Below are positions 24,103 to 33,428 of a DNA stretch of 51,346 nt, piece by piece; positions within the stretch are counted from its first letter, which is position 1; the number at the start of each line of letters is the position of its first letter. The position numbers were made by a program, and so were the translations under genes. This DNA is from an uncultured Pelagibacteraceae bacterium (GTDB lineage Bacteria > Pseudomonadota > Alphaproteobacteria > Pelagibacterales > Pelagibacteraceae): the NCBI GenBank assembly GCA_902569285.1, contig CACFTS010000004.1, positions 1 to 51,346 on the forward strand, written 5' to 3'. Under the pieces are notes generated by a model, which searched no databases, was not told the DNA's origin, and was given only the letters and a program-made list of their open reading frames with translations.

Positions 24103-26226
24103 ATGATACAAAGTGATAAATTTGATTCATCTAATATGGATATAAAAAAACTATCTAATACAGCCTTAATGTTTGTAATTAAGCGATTAATTGAAATCAT
24201 GGGTATTTGTATCTCTTTATTTGGAATTTTTATATTTATTGCATTAATTTCATATTCTCCTAATGATCCAAACTTTATTTTTCCGGATAATACAGTTATT
24301 AAAAATATATTAGGATACCAAGGCAGTCTTATATCTGACTTTTTATTACAATCTATTGGTTTAATTGCTTATTTAGTTCCAATTACTTTTATCTTTACAG
24401 GAACAAATATTTTTAGAAAAAAAGAGATTTTCCTATTGATTGAAAATGCTTTTTTTATTGTAATATATTCTCTTTTTGGATCTTTATTCTTTAATATTTT
24501 TTATATAGAAACTTTTACACTTTATATAAATGGAAATGGAGGATTTGTTGGAAACTATTTAAGCGAAACTTTTATAAAAAATTTAATTAATTCTTATAAT
24601 AATTTTTTTTATTATTTTTTTATATTAATAACAATATTCTTTTTTTTAATAAGTATAAATTTTAACCCAAAAAATTTTTTTCAAGGTATAAAAAAAATAA
24701 TTCAATTTATTTTGAAAAAAAATATAAAAAATTATACAAATAAAAATGAAGTGATAGATGAGTTTATTCCACAAGAAGAAATTAAAAATTTGATACAGGA
24801 AGATTTACCATTTATTAAAACAGAAAATATTAAATCTTCAAATAAAACTAAATTTTTACTCCCATCAATTGATTTATTAAAAGTTCCTTCGAAGAAAGAG
24901 AGGGAAAATTTAAATAAAAATGAAAATAATAATCCCGAATTTCTTGAAAAGATTCTTTTAGATTTTGGCGTAAATGGGAAAATAAAAAAAGTAAGTCATG
25001 GACCTGTTGTAACTTTAAATGAATTTGAACCTGCTGCGGGTATTAAAGTTTCTAAAATAATTAATCTTTCTGATGATATTGCTAGAAATACAAGTTCTGA
25101 ATCTGCTAGAATAGCTACTATTCCTGGAAGTAACACAGTAGGTATTGAACTTCCTAATTCACTAAGAGAAAATGTTTATTTAAGTGAGATATTAAACACC
25201 GCAGATTTTAAAAAGAAAGAAATTAAATTACCAATAGCTTTAGGTAAAAATATTTCTGGAACACCTGTCGTTGGAGATTTATCATCCATGCCTCATTTAT
25301 TGATTGCTGGTACAACTGGTTCTGGTAAGTCAGTTTGTGTAAATACAATAATTTTATCACTTCTTTACAAACATACGCCGGAAAAATGTAAATTTATTCT
25401 TATAGATCCCAAGATGTTAGAACTTTCTACTTACGAAGGAGTTCCACATTTACTTTGTCCTGTCATTACAGAAGCTAAAAAAGCTGCTTCAGTTTTAGGC
25501 TGGGTAGTAAAAGAAATGGAAAGTAGATACAGATTAATGACCAAAGAAGGAGTTAGAAATATTGATAGTTATAATGCAAAACATAAACTTCCTATGCCTT
25601 ATATAGTTGTTGTAGTTGATGAAATGTCCGATTTGATGTTAGTTGCTGGAAAAGAAATCGAAAACTATATTCAAAAATTATCTCAAATGGCAAGAGCAGC
25701 AGGAATTCATATTATTATGGCTACTCAAAGACCAAGTGTTGACGTAATTACAGGTACAATTAAAGCCAATTTTCCTACCCGTATTTCATTTCAAGTAACA
25801 TCTAAAATAGATAGTAGAACAATTTTAGGTGAACAGGGTGCTGAGCAGTTATTAGGTAAAGGAGATATGTTATATATGTCTTCAGCAAATAAAATTATAA
25901 GAATCCATGCCCCTTTTGTATCGGATAACGAAATAGAAAAAATCAATAACTTTTTAAGATCTCAAGCAGAACCAGATTATGTTGATGAAATTTTAAACTT
26001 TGTTGATGAAAAGGAAATAAATGAAACTTCAAAAAATCAAGGAGATAAAGATGAACTTTATCAAACTGCTGTTGAAATAATTAAATCAGAAGGAAAAGCT
26101 TCAACATCTTTTTTACAAAGAAAACTTCAAATTGGCTATAATCGTGCAGCAAGAATAATTGATATGATGGAAGCAGAAGGTATTGTTAGTAAAGCAAATC
26201 ATGTTGGAAAACGAGATGTTCTTTAA
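24103..26226 (+). CDS. ftsK: DNA translocase FtsK
   Basis: Septal DNA pump that clears chromosome termini and activates XerCD at dif. The N-terminal 190 residues hold four membrane helices (about 28-48, 75-100, 110-135, 165-185), then a short Asn/Lys-rich linker, then the motor with Walker A GTTGSGKSVC, ILIDPKMLELS, Walker B YIVVVVDEMSDLM, and ATQRPSVDVITG. The C-terminal winged-helix gamma domain (about 645-707: LYQTAVEIIKSEGKASTSFL onward) binds KOPS. At 707 residues the linker is minimal, as in streamlined genomes. An ATG at 24136 is an alternative start. lolA starts on the stop. Confidence 0.96.
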   Translation: MIQSDKFDSSNMDIKKLSNTALMFVIKRLIEIMGICISLFGIFIFIALISYSPNDPNFIFPDNTVIKNILGYQGSLISDFLLQSIGLIAYLVPITFIFTGTNIFRKKEIFLLIENAFFIVIYSLFGSLFFNIFYIETFTLYINGNGGFVGNYLSETFIKNLINSYNNFFYYFFILITIFFFLISINFNPKNFFQGIKKIIQFILKKNIKNYTNKNEVIDEFIPQEEIKNLIQEDLPFIKTENIKSSNKTKFLLPSIDLLKVPSKKERENLNKNENNNPEFLEKILLDFGVNGKIKKVSHGPVVTLNEFEPAAGIKVSKIINLSDDIARNTSSESARIATIPGSNTVGIELPNSLRENVYLSEILNTADFKKKEIKLPIALGKNISGTPVVGDLSSMPHLLIAGTTGSGKSVCVNTIILSLLYKHTPEKCKFILIDPKMLELSTYEGVPHLLCPVITEAKKAASVLGWVVKEMESRYRLMTKEGVRNIDSYNAKHKLPMPYIVVVVDEMSDLMLVAGKEIENYIQKLSQMARAAGIHIIMATQRPSVDVITGTIKANFPTRISFQVTSKIDSRTILGEQGAEQLLGKGDMLYMSSANKIIRIHAPFVSDNEIEKINNFLRSQAEPDYVDEILNFVDEKEINETSKNQGDKDELYQTAVEIIKSEGKASTSFLQRKLQIGYNRAARIIDMMEAEGIVSKANHVGKRDVL

Positions 26227-26774
26227 TGAAAAAAATCTTTTTGATTATATTTTTTATAGTCTCAGTTAATAATGTTTCAGCATCAATAAAAGACAATATA
26301 ATTAATAAATTAAAAGATATTGAAAATATATCTTTTAAATTCGAGCAAAATATCAATGGAAAAATTGAAAATGGCAATTGTATAATTGAATATCCAAAAA
26401 AAATTTTTTGTAAATACGATTTAAGCAATCAAAAAATTTTAGTCTCAAATGGCAAATCTTTAGTGATAAAAACTTTAAGTAGTTATTATCATTATTCACT
26501 AAAAAAAACTCCATTAAATTTGATTTTGAATAAAAATTTTTTATTAGAAAAGATCAGTAATTTAGAAGAAAGAAATATTAATGATCAATTTGTAAATTAT
26601 AATTTTATAGAAAATGAAAATGAAATAAATTTATTTTTTGATAAAAATACTTTTAATTTAATTGGTTGGCAAACTATTGATATTTATCAAAATATTAGTA
26701 TTACCTATCTTTCTTCTATTAAAAGAAACCAAAAATTAAAAGAAAACTTATTTACACTTCCACAACAAAATTAA
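26226..26774 (+). CDS. lolA: LolA-like outer-membrane lipoprotein carrier
   Basis: A 182-residue protein with a signal peptide (MKKIFLIIFFIVSVNNVSAS, cleavage likely after SA near residue 19) and a LolA-type half-barrel: ENISFKFEQNINGKIENGNC, IEYPKKIFCKYDL, KILVSNGKSLVIKT and a C-terminal IGWQTIDIYQNISITYLSSI. LolA ferries lipoproteins through the periplasm from LolCDE to the outer membrane. The order ftsK-lolA is common in proteobacteria and supports the call. ATG overlaps the ftsK TAA. It is more divergent than E. coli LolA, and I see an extra Cys pair whose role is unknown. Confidence 0.85.
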   Translation: MKKIFLIIFFIVSVNNVSASIKDNIINKLKDIENISFKFEQNINGKIENGNCIIEYPKKIFCKYDLSNQKILVSNGKSLVIKTLSSYYHYSLKKTPLNLILNKNFLLEKISNLEERNINDQFVNYNFIENENEINLFFDKNTFNLIGWQTIDIYQNISITYLSSIKRNQKLKENLFTLPQQN

Positions 26775-26775
26775 T

Positions 26776-27273
26776 TTATAATAATACAGTTTCTGTTTTA
26801 AAAATTTTCATACCTCTAGCAATATAATTTTTTAAAGCATTGTGGTGATCTAAAGAACATGTATGTACCCAAACTCTTTTGGGTTTATTTAAAAATGAAT
26901 TTTTTATAGCAGATGATAAAAGGTAAGAGCCTAATTTTTGATTTTGATATTCTTCTAATAACCCCAAATAAGCTATTTCAACTTCATTTAAATTTAAAAT
27001 GAGCTCAAAATAACCAGCTAAATCCTCCTTAAATTTTAAAACATAAGTTTTAACTTTTTTATCTGATACATATTCAATCCATTGTTTTTCCGTCCAAACC
27101 AAACGATCGACCCAGTGATGATTTTTTCCTACATTTTTATAGAAAAATTTATTAAGCTGAAAATCAACAGGGTCGACAAGTTGAACTGAATGTTTATCTG
27201 AATTATAAAAAGAGTCTTTAAAATCCTCAAGAGAAGATATTTCTAAATAATTTCTTTCTACCTTTTTGTTCAC
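26776..27273 (-). CDS. GNAT-family N-acetyltransferase
   Basis: A 165-residue acetyltransferase fold. The acetyl-CoA loop is seen in YLGLLEEYQNQKLGSYLL (the Q-x-x-x-G pattern, about residues 104-121), preceded by LAGYFELILNLNEVEIAY and followed by RVWVHTCSLDHHNALKNYIA and RGMKIFKTE. The N-terminal half, with HHWVDRLVWTEKQWIEYV, fits a family I recall as small GNATs of alphaproteobacteria. The substrate is unknown. It is the last gene of the his operon, overlapping the HIT gene by 4 bases, but no link to histidine synthesis is implied. Confidence 0.85.
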   Translation of the reverse strand: MNKKVERNYLEISSLEDFKDSFYNSDKHSVQLVDPVDFQLNKFFYKNVGKNHHWVDRLVWTEKQWIEYVSDKKVKTYVLKFKEDLAGYFELILNLNEVEIAYLGLLEEYQNQKLGSYLLSSAIKNSFLNKPKRVWVHTCSLDHHNALKNYIARGMKIFKTETVLL

Positions 27274-27635
27274 TCAACCATCTTGCCAACTCTTTCACCT
27301 CCAAATAAATGAAAGTGTAAATGAGGTACTTCTTGGCCTCCATGTTCACTTATGTTTGCTAATGCTCTATAGCCTTTGCCTGTATCCACTGAAATTCCAA
27401 GCTTTTTAGCAACAATATTAATTCCTTTTAACAATCCAACCATTTCATCAGGAGAGGCATTCAAACTAAAATCATCAAGATCAATATATTTGCCTTTTGG
27501 TATTACTAGAGCATGGATCTTTTTTTTTGGATTAATATCATAAAATGATAAAACAAAATTATCCTCGTAAATTTTTTTACAAGGAATTTCGCCTCTTAAA
27601 ATTTTTGCAAAAATATTATTATCATCATATTTCAT
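27270..27635 (-). CDS. HIT-family (HinT-like) nucleotide hydrolase
   Basis: A 121-residue histidine-triad protein: NNIFAKILRGEIPCKKIYED at the N-terminus, HALVIPKGKYID, and the triad HLHFHLFGGERVG (H-x-H-x-H) near the C-terminus. HinT proteins remove aminoacyl or lysyl groups and other amines from AMP. A HIT gene after hisE recurs in alphaproteobacteria. It is read from the minus strand, 10 bases after hisE, with its stop overlapping the GNAT start. Confidence 0.93.
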   Translation of the reverse strand: MKYDDNNIFAKILRGEIPCKKIYEDNFVLSFYDINPKKKIHALVIPKGKYIDLDDFSLNASPDEMVGLLKGINIVAKKLGISVDTGKGYRALANISEHGGQEVPHLHFHLFGGERVGKMVE

Positions 27636-27645
27636 TATTAAACCT

Positions 27646-27918
27646 TTATTTTTTTCTTTTATTTAATTCTTCCATTATATCTTCTATTTTAACTTCATTA
27701 GCCTCTAGATACATAACTAAGTGATATAAAACGTCTGCAGCTTCATGTATTTTGTTAGAATTTTTTTCAACTGCTTCAATTAATTCATTTATTTCCTCTA
27801 AAATTTTTTCTTTACTTAAGTTTTTATCATTCAGAAGTTTATTTGTGTAAGACCCTTCAACAGGATAATTTTTTCTCTCTCTTGCAATTTTAAAAAGGTC
27901 TTCTAATGTATTAAGCAT
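27646..27918 (-). CDS. hisE: Phosphoribosyl-ATP pyrophosphatase
   Basis: Second step of histidine synthesis: PR-ATP to PR-AMP. A 90-residue all-helical MazG-like protein, with SYTNKLLNDKNLSKEKILEE, then NELIEAVEKN and the metal site HEAADVLYHLVMYLE, in which the E-x-x-E and E-x-x-D acids are present. It is separate from HisI, which is not in the window. It follows hisF by 1 base. Confidence 0.95.
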   Translation of the reverse strand: MLNTLEDLFKIARERKNYPVEGSYTNKLLNDKNLSKEKILEEINELIEAVEKNSNKIHEAADVLYHLVMYLEANEVKIEDIMEELNKRKK

Positions 27919-27919
27919 A

Positions 27920-28675
27920 TTAAATTCTAACTGGAATTCCTTTAGAGTTCAAATATTCTTTAGCTTCTTTTACTGAATGTTTACCATAGTGAAATATTGA
28001 AGCAGCTAATACTGCGCTGGCATTACCTAATTTTATTCCATCAACTAAATGATCTAAGTTACCAACACCACCAGATGCAATTAAAGGAATATTTATCTTT
28101 GATGATATTTTTGACATTAAATCAATATCATAGCCAACTTGTGTCCCATCCCTATCCATAGAAGTAACTAATAGTTCGCCTGCTCCACTATCCTCCATTT
28201 TTTTTGAAAATTCTATAACATCAATATTGGTATTATTTCTTCCACCATGAGTAAACACCTCCCATTTACCTTCATTTAATTTTGCATCAATTGCTACAAC
28301 AATACACTGTGAACCAAATTTTTTTGAACTTTCCTCAACTACTTTTGAATTTTGAACAGCTGCTGTATTTATTGAAACTTTATCAGCACCACAGTGAAGT
28401 AATTTAGAAATGTCTTCAACGCTTCTTACCCCGCCACCAACAGTTAAAGGTACAAAACATTTTTTTGATGTTTTTTCTACAACTTCATAAATTATATCTC
28501 TATTTTCATTTGAAGCAGTTATATCTAGAAAACATATTTCATCAGCACCACCATCGCTATAAATTTTAGCTTGTTCAACTGGATCACCTGCATCTTTTAA
28601 ATCAACAAAATTAATACCTTTTACAACACGTCCATTTTTAACATCTAGGCATGGAATAATTCTGTTTTTAAGCAT
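27920..28675 (-). CDS. hisF: Imidazole glycerol phosphate synthase, cyclase subunit
   Basis: Cyclase half of IGP synthase; takes ammonia from HisH and PRFAR to make IGP and AICAR. A 251-residue half-barrel pair with [18 protein letters not shown] (catalytic Asp at about 11), [52 protein letters not shown] (second catalytic Asp) and [11 protein letters not shown]. Overlaps the end of hisA by 8 bases. AICAR made here can be used by PurH. Confidence 0.97.
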   Translation of the reverse strand: MLKNRIIPCLDVKNGRVVKGINFVDLKDAGDPVEQAKIYSDGGADEICFLDITASNENRDIIYEVVEKTSKKCFVPLTVGGGVRSVEDISKLLHCGADKVSINTAAVQNSKVVEESSKKFGSQCIVVAIDAKLNEGKWEVFTHGGRNNTNIDVIEFSKKMEDSGAGELLVTSMDRDGTQVGYDIDLMSKISSKINIPLIASGGVGNLDHLVDGIKLGNASAVLAASIFHYGKHSVKEAKEYLNSKGIPVRI

Positions 28676-29387
28676 CTATTTCTCTCACTAAATCTTCTAA
28701 TTTTATATCTCCATCGTATATGGCTTTACCAACTATTATACCTTCAATATTTTTTAAACTTTTAGCTTTTTTGATATCATCTATTGATGAAACTCCACCA
28801 GAAATAATTACAGGACAATTTGATATCTCAGCAACTTTCGATGTTTCTTCGAAGTTTGGACTTTGTTTAGTACCGTCTCTATTAATATCAGTATAGATCA
28901 ATCTACTTACTCCATAATTATTTACTTCTTTTAAGAAATCTAAAGTTAATTGATTAGAACTCTCTTTCCAGCCGGATACTGATAGATATCCATTTTTAGC
29001 ATCTAAACCTAACGCAATTTTGTTTGAAAATTTTTGACATACTTCTTTTAAAAAGTTTTTATCTTTTATGGCCGCACTTCCTAAAATTACTTTTTCAACA
29101 CCAGTATCAATATATTTTTGAATGCTTTCAAAACTTCTAATACCTCCACCAATTTCAATTTTAAGGTCAAATTTATTAATTATTTCTTGAATAATTTCCA
29201 AATTAACTGTCTTTCCAGTTAAAGCTCCGTCTAAATCTACAATGTGTAAATTTTTAAAACCATGATCTTTATATTTGCCAGCTTGATCAACTGGCGACAT
29301 TTTATATTCAGTTTTATTATCAAAGTCTCCTTTGACTAATCGCACACACTTCTTATCTTTTATGTCTATTGCTGGAAATATTTTCAC
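28668..29387 (-). CDS. hisA: Phosphoribosylformimino-AICAR ribotide isomerase
   Basis: Amadori isomerase, fourth step of histidine synthesis. A 239-residue barrel with [20 protein letters not shown] (catalytic Asp near 8), [48 protein letters not shown] and [12 protein letters not shown]. Short C-terminus. Its start overlaps the stop of the lyase-like gene by 4 bases, so that gene is translated as part of the his operon. Confidence 0.97.
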   Translation of the reverse strand: MKIFPAIDIKDKKCVRLVKGDFDNKTEYKMSPVDQAGKYKDHGFKNLHIVDLDGALTGKTVNLEIIQEIINKFDLKIEIGGGIRSFESIQKYIDTGVEKVILGSAAIKDKNFLKEVCQKFSNKIALGLDAKNGYLSVSGWKESSNQLTLDFLKEVNNYGVSRLIYTDINRDGTKQSPNFEETSKVAEISNCPVIISGGVSSIDDIKKAKSLKNIEGIIVGKAIYDGDIKLEDLVREIDA

Positions 29388-30220
29388 TTATTTTTTAATT
29401 TTTCATCTTTCTTTGGTTTTCTAAAAACAATACTATCGTAATAAACAGTTTGATCAGGCAGACTTTCCCAATCAGAGTTCCAATATCCAATTGTTCTATG
29501 TCTATAAATACCAAGTTTAAAATAACCTGAATTACATGTATCAGCTAAAGTTTTAACATTTTTAAGATCTGCAAGTATCTCATTATTTTTATAAATTATG
29601 AATCTTCCAGTCTCATCATTTTTCCACAATACATGTAGTTTTATATGTGTCCATTTACCTTTAAGATCTTCTATTTTTCCAATAATAACAGGATCAACAT
29701 TACTTGCTGCTTTGGTTTGCCAAGTATATTGATGTTCTCCTTTGTACTTTGAGTCAGCAAGCCAAAAATTACAACAGCTATGACAACCTTTTTGTTTATA
29801 TTTTTGAGTATGATGTTGACCAAGTATTACCACGGCTCTTTTCTCTAAAGATTTATAACTTTCATCAAAATAAATAGCATACTCATATATATGCTCTTTT
29901 TTGTTTAAATTTTTTTTTTTATCAAAAGTAAGTTCTTGTCTACTTCTATTTCCTTTACCATCACATTCTAAATCTTTTGATGTTCCATCTCCACAACCAG
30001 CATCTTCTCTATTTACTATAACCTGAATACTTGTATCTCCCTCATAAACTGGAAATCCATCAGATTTATTTACATTTTTTATTCTATTTATTTTTTTATT
30101 TGGCATTGAAATATTAATTTTTTTAAAACCTTTGATATCTTTAGATTTAAATTTATCTCCAGCTAAGGCGAGATTGCTTGTTATAAAACCTATTACAAAA
30201 ATTAATATAATTTTTTTCAT
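29384..30220 (-). CDS. Secreted polysaccharide-lyase-like protein within the his operon
   Basis: A 278-residue protein with a signal peptide (MKKIILIFVIGFITSNLALA, cleavage near residue 20). The mature part looks like a beta-jelly roll of the heparin lyase I / alginate-lyase-like type: GNRSRQELTFDKK, EYAIYFDES, VILGQHHTQ, WTHIKLHVLWKNDETGRFII, YKNNEIL and FKLGIYRHR. Cysteines at CGDGTSKDLEC and CHSCCNF may form disulphides or a metal site. Acidic glycan cleavage is inference. It lies between hisH and hisA, overlapping hisA by 4 bases and ending 2 bases from hisH, a strange place for an exported protein. Confidence 0.7.
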   Translation of the reverse strand: MKKIILIFVIGFITSNLALAGDKFKSKDIKGFKKINISMPNKKINRIKNVNKSDGFPVYEGDTSIQVIVNREDAGCGDGTSKDLECDGKGNRSRQELTFDKKKNLNKKEHIYEYAIYFDESYKSLEKRAVVILGQHHTQKYKQKGCHSCCNFWLADSKYKGEHQYTWQTKAASNVDPVIIGKIEDLKGKWTHIKLHVLWKNDETGRFIIYKNNEILADLKNVKTLADTCNSGYFKLGIYRHRTIGYWNSDWESLPDQTVYYDSIVFRKPKKDEKLKNK

Positions 30221-30222
30221 AA

Positions 30223-30849
30223 TTACAAATTTATAAAATTTTGAATAATTTGTAGACCAATTTTATCACTCTTTTCAGGATGAAATTGGGTTCCAAAAAT
30301 ATTATTTTTTTCCACTGAACATACAATATTTGATGAATAATCTGTTGTAGCAGAAATTACATTTTTATCCTCTGGAATAAATTCATAACTATGCACAAAA
30401 TACATGTGTGAATTATTTTTTATATCTTTAAAGATCTTGCTTTCTTTAACAATATTTATCTGGTTCCAACCTATATGAGGAAGTTTATATTTTCCATTTT
30501 CGTTATCGATTTTTGAAACTTTACCAGAAATCCAACCTAACCCTTTTGTTTCAGTTTCTTCATAACCAATATCTGCAAACATCTGTAAACCTACACAAAT
30601 TCCAAGAAGAGGTTTTTTATTTTTAATTGCAAATTCGTTTAGAGTCTCTACTAAACCATTAATTTTATTTAAAGCATCTACACAGCTTTTAAATGAACCC
30701 TGCCCTGGCAAAACTAATTTGTCGCTAGATTTAATCTTATTTAAATCTGAAGTTACTTCGATATTCACTTTATCTTTAGCTACTTCCTTAAAGGAGTTTA
30801 TTACAGAGCTAATGTTGCCCGAATTATAGTCAACGATTGTGACATTCAT
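30223..30849 (-). CDS. hisH: Imidazole glycerol phosphate synthase, glutaminase subunit
   Basis: Glutaminase partner of HisF. 208 residues: VTIVDYNSGNISSVINSF at the start, KLVLPGQGSF, the nucleophile elbow LLGICVGLQMF with Cys, HIGWNQI, MYFVHSYEF, and the His-Glu pair in GTQFHPEKS. Triad complete. It follows hisB by 5 bases; a lyase-like gene separates it from hisA and hisF. Confidence 0.97.
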   Translation of the reverse strand: MNVTIVDYNSGNISSVINSFKEVAKDKVNIEVTSDLNKIKSSDKLVLPGQGSFKSCVDALNKINGLVETLNEFAIKNKKPLLGICVGLQMFADIGYEETETKGLGWISGKVSKIDNENGKYKLPHIGWNQINIVKESKIFKDIKNNSHMYFVHSYEFIPEDKNVISATTDYSSNIVCSVEKNNIFGTQFHPEKSDKIGLQIIQNFINL

Positions 30850-30854
30850 TAAAC

Positions 30855-31445
30855 TTATAAAGAACCCTTGGTTGAAGGAATTGATTTTCTATTCCTAGGA
30901 TCCATTTCCAATGCAGTTCTTAAAGATCTTGCCAGTCCTTTAAAGCAAGACTCGATAATGTGGTGACTGTTATCACCATAAATATTTTCAACATGTAAAG
31001 TAATTCCAGCTGCTTGTGAAAAAGCTTGAAACCATTCTTTGAATAATTCTGTATCCATCTCTCCAAGCTTTTCTACTTTAAGCTTAACCTTCCAAATTAG
31101 ATAAGGTCTATTCGATACATCAATGGCAACTCTAGTTAATGTTTCATCCATTGGAATCATTGCATGTGCATATCTTCTAATTCCAACAAACTTTTTAGAT
31201 GCTTTTTTCAAAGCCTCACCAATTGCAATACCTGTGTCCTCTGTTGTGTGATGAAGATCAATATGTGTATCTCCTTTAGCTTTAATACTCATATCAATTG
31301 ATGAATGTTTAGATAATTGCTCTAACATATGATTAAGAAAGCCAATTCCTGTATCAATTTTATATTTACCATTACCATCAATATTTAAATCAACACTAAT
31401 ACTGGTCTCTTTGGTTTTTCTAATAATTTTACCTTTACGCTTCAT
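30855..31445 (-). CDS. hisB: Imidazoleglycerol-phosphate dehydratase
   Basis: Dehydrates IGP to imidazole acetol phosphate. 196 residues, single-function form (no phosphatase domain), with [35 protein letters not shown] (Mn-binding His/Glu), [12 protein letters not shown], and the second set [21 protein letters not shown]. First gene of the minus-strand operon; its promoter shares the 91-base gap with hslV. No attenuator-like His leader peptide is obvious there. Confidence 0.97.
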   Translation of the reverse strand: MKRKGKIIRKTKETSISVDLNIDGNGKYKIDTGIGFLNHMLEQLSKHSSIDMSIKAKGDTHIDLHHTTEDTGIAIGEALKKASKKFVGIRRYAHAMIPMDETLTRVAIDVSNRPYLIWKVKLKVEKLGEMDTELFKEWFQAFSQAAGITLHVENIYGDNSHHIIESCFKGLARSLRTALEMDPRNRKSIPSTKGSL

Positions 31446-31501
31446 AATAAAAAACAGGTATACATATAATATTCAATTATAGCAATAATACTAAACCTGG
31501 T

Positions 31502-31530
31502 CTTGAACTATTAGATTTAATATCCATTTA
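31502..31530 (+). promoter_or_regulatory. Possible heat-shock (sigma-32) promoter of hslVU
   Basis: CTTGAA (31502-31507) is followed after 16 bases by CCATTTA (31524-31530), close to the sigma-32 pattern CTTGAA - CCATnT. The -10 end lies only 6 bases before the hslV ATG (31537), so transcription would begin at or next to the start codon. hslVU is a classical heat-shock operon. Matches are partial. Confidence 0.45.
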
Positions 31531-31536
31531 TAAGCT

Positions 31537-32052
31537 ATGACAACGATTGTATTGGTAAGAAAAAATAATGAAGTAGTAGTTGCTGGTGATGGCCAAGTAA
31601 GTATGGGAAACACTGTTGTTAAAAGTACTGCTTCCAAAGTTAGAAAAATTGAAAAAAGAGAAGTAGTAGCAGGCTTCGCTGGTTCTACTGCAGATGCTTT
31701 AACTTTATTTGAAAGATTAGAGGCAAAAATAGAAAAACATGCTGGAAACTTATCTAGAGCAGCTGTCGAATTAGCAAAAGATTGGAGAACAGATAAATAT
31801 TTGAGAAGACTCGAAGCATTGATGGCGATTGGAGATAAGAAAAATAGTTATATTATTTCTGGCACAGGTGATGTTTTAGAACCTGAGGGTGATGTAATAG
31901 GAATAGGTTCAGGTGGAAATTATGCTTTAGCAGCAGGAAAAGTTTTAATGGGTACAGACATGACTGCTGAAGAAGTTGCAAAAAAAGCTATTGAAGTTGC
32001 TTCAGAAATTTGTGTTTTTACAAATAATAATATTAAAATTGAAAAATTATAA
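31537..32052 (+). CDS. hslV: ATP-dependent protease HslVU, peptidase subunit
   Basis: Threonine peptidase that forms a double hexamer ring with HslU caps. The start [20 protein letters not shown] gives the catalytic Thr as residue 2 after Met removal, so the ATG at 31537 is fixed. [25 protein letters not shown] and the end [15 protein letters not shown] are typical. At 171 residues it is slightly shorter than E. coli HslV (176). There is no Shine-Dalgarno sequence before the ATG. Its TAA overlaps the hslU ATG (TAATG). Confidence 0.97.
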   Translation: MTTIVLVRKNNEVVVAGDGQVSMGNTVVKSTASKVRKIEKREVVAGFAGSTADALTLFERLEAKIEKHAGNLSRAAVELAKDWRTDKYLRRLEALMAIGDKKNSYIISGTGDVLEPEGDVIGIGSGGNYALAAGKVLMGTDMTAEEVAKKAIEVASEICVFTNNNIKIEKL

Positions 32053-33425
32053 TGGAAAAATCTAACGTTACTCCACTAGTTCCTAAAGATAAGAATGCTA
32101 AAAATAATAAGTCTCTTGTAAGTTCATTGTCACCAAGAGAAATAGTTTCTGAATTAGATCGTTTTGTAGTAGGTCAAAATAAAGCAAAAAGAGCTGTAGC
32201 AGTTGCACTTAGAAATAGGTGGAGAAGACAGGCTCTAAAGGGTGAAATGAAAAACGAAGTTTTGCCAAAAAACATTCTTATGATTGGACCAACTGGTGTT
32301 GGAAAAACTGAAATATCAAGAAGACTTTCAAAACTTGCCGAAGCTCCATTTGTAAAAGTTGAGGCAACAAGATTTACTGAAGTTGGTTATGTAGGAAGAG
32401 ATGTTGAACAAATTATAAGAGATTTAATTGAAATTGCTATCTCGATGGAGAAAGTTAAAAAAAGAAAAGAAGTTTATGCCCAAGCACAAAAACTAGCAGA
32501 AGATAAAGTTTTAGATGCTTTAGTTGGAAAAAAAGCAAGTCTTGCTACAAGAGAAAGTTTTAGAAAAAGATTGAGAAATGGAGATTTAGATAATAATGAA
32601 ATAGAAATTTCTGTTAATGATACCGGTAGTAATAATACTTCTTTTGAAATTCCAGGTATGCCAGGTACAAATGTAGGAATGATAAATATTGGAGAAATGC
32701 TAGGTAAATCTATGGGCAGCAAAGAAAAAAAGAAAAAAATGTTAGTTAAAGAATCTCATGAAATTTTAATTAATGATGAATCTGATAAATTAATTGAACA
32801 AGACAAGATTATTAAAGCTGCAAAAATTTCAACGGAAAATAATGGAATAGTTTTTTTAGATGAGATAGATAAAATATCTGGAAGAACTGATAGGGTTGGT
32901 GGTGATGTTTCTAGAGAAGGAGTACAAAGAGATTTATTACCTTTAATCGAAGGTACAACTGTTAATACCAAGTATGGACCGATTAAAACTGATCATATTT
33001 TATTTATTGGTTCAGGAGCTTTTCAGCTTGCTAAACCTTCTGACTTATTACCAGAACTCCAAGGAAGACTTCCAATTAGAGTAGAATTAGAAGCTTTAAC
33101 TAGTGAAGATTTTAAAAGAATATTAAAGGAACCTGATTTTAGTTTAATTAAACAATATATTGCTTTATTAAAAACTGAAAATATTGATCTTGAATTTTCT
33201 AATGATGGAATTGACACAATTGCAAATATTGCATCTGAAGTTAATGCAACTGTAGAAAATATTGGAGCCAGAAGATTACACACTATTATTGAAAAAATAT
33301 TAGACGAAATAAGTTTTACTGCCACAGATAGATCAGGAGAAAAAATTGTAATCAACAAAGAATATATTCATAAAAACTTGGATAACCTTGTAAAAGATAC
33401 AGATTTATCAAAATTTATTCTTTAA
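32052..33425 (+). CDS. hslU: ATP-dependent protease HslVU, ATPase subunit
   Basis: AAA+ unfoldase that feeds proteins to HslV. 457 residues: [20 protein letters not shown], the pore loop region [15 protein letters not shown], Walker [12 protein letters not shown], an I-domain insertion (about 110-240) with a charged KEKKKKM segment, Walker [13 protein letters not shown], sensor [24 protein letters not shown] with the arginine finger, and the C-terminal tail ending in KFIL for docking on HslV. The gene overlaps hslV and is followed after 3 bases by a convergent sulfotransferase. Confidence 0.97.
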   Translation: MEKSNVTPLVPKDKNAKNNKSLVSSLSPREIVSELDRFVVGQNKAKRAVAVALRNRWRRQALKGEMKNEVLPKNILMIGPTGVGKTEISRRLSKLAEAPFVKVEATRFTEVGYVGRDVEQIIRDLIEIAISMEKVKKRKEVYAQAQKLAEDKVLDALVGKKASLATRESFRKRLRNGDLDNNEIEISVNDTGSNNTSFEIPGMPGTNVGMINIGEMLGKSMGSKEKKKKMLVKESHEILINDESDKLIEQDKIIKAAKISTENNGIVFLDEIDKISGRTDRVGGDVSREGVQRDLLPLIEGTTVNTKYGPIKTDHILFIGSGAFQLAKPSDLLPELQGRLPIRVELEALTSEDFKRILKEPDFSLIKQYIALLKTENIDLEFSNDGIDTIANIASEVNATVENIGARRLHTIIEKILDEISFTATDRSGEKIVINKEYIHKNLDNLVKDTDLSKFIL

Positions 33426-33428
33426 AAA

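Noticed and set aside
24073-24111. Longer start for the UbiH-like gene
   Set aside because: It would put 13 extra residues before the FAD loop and cross the ftsK start codon.
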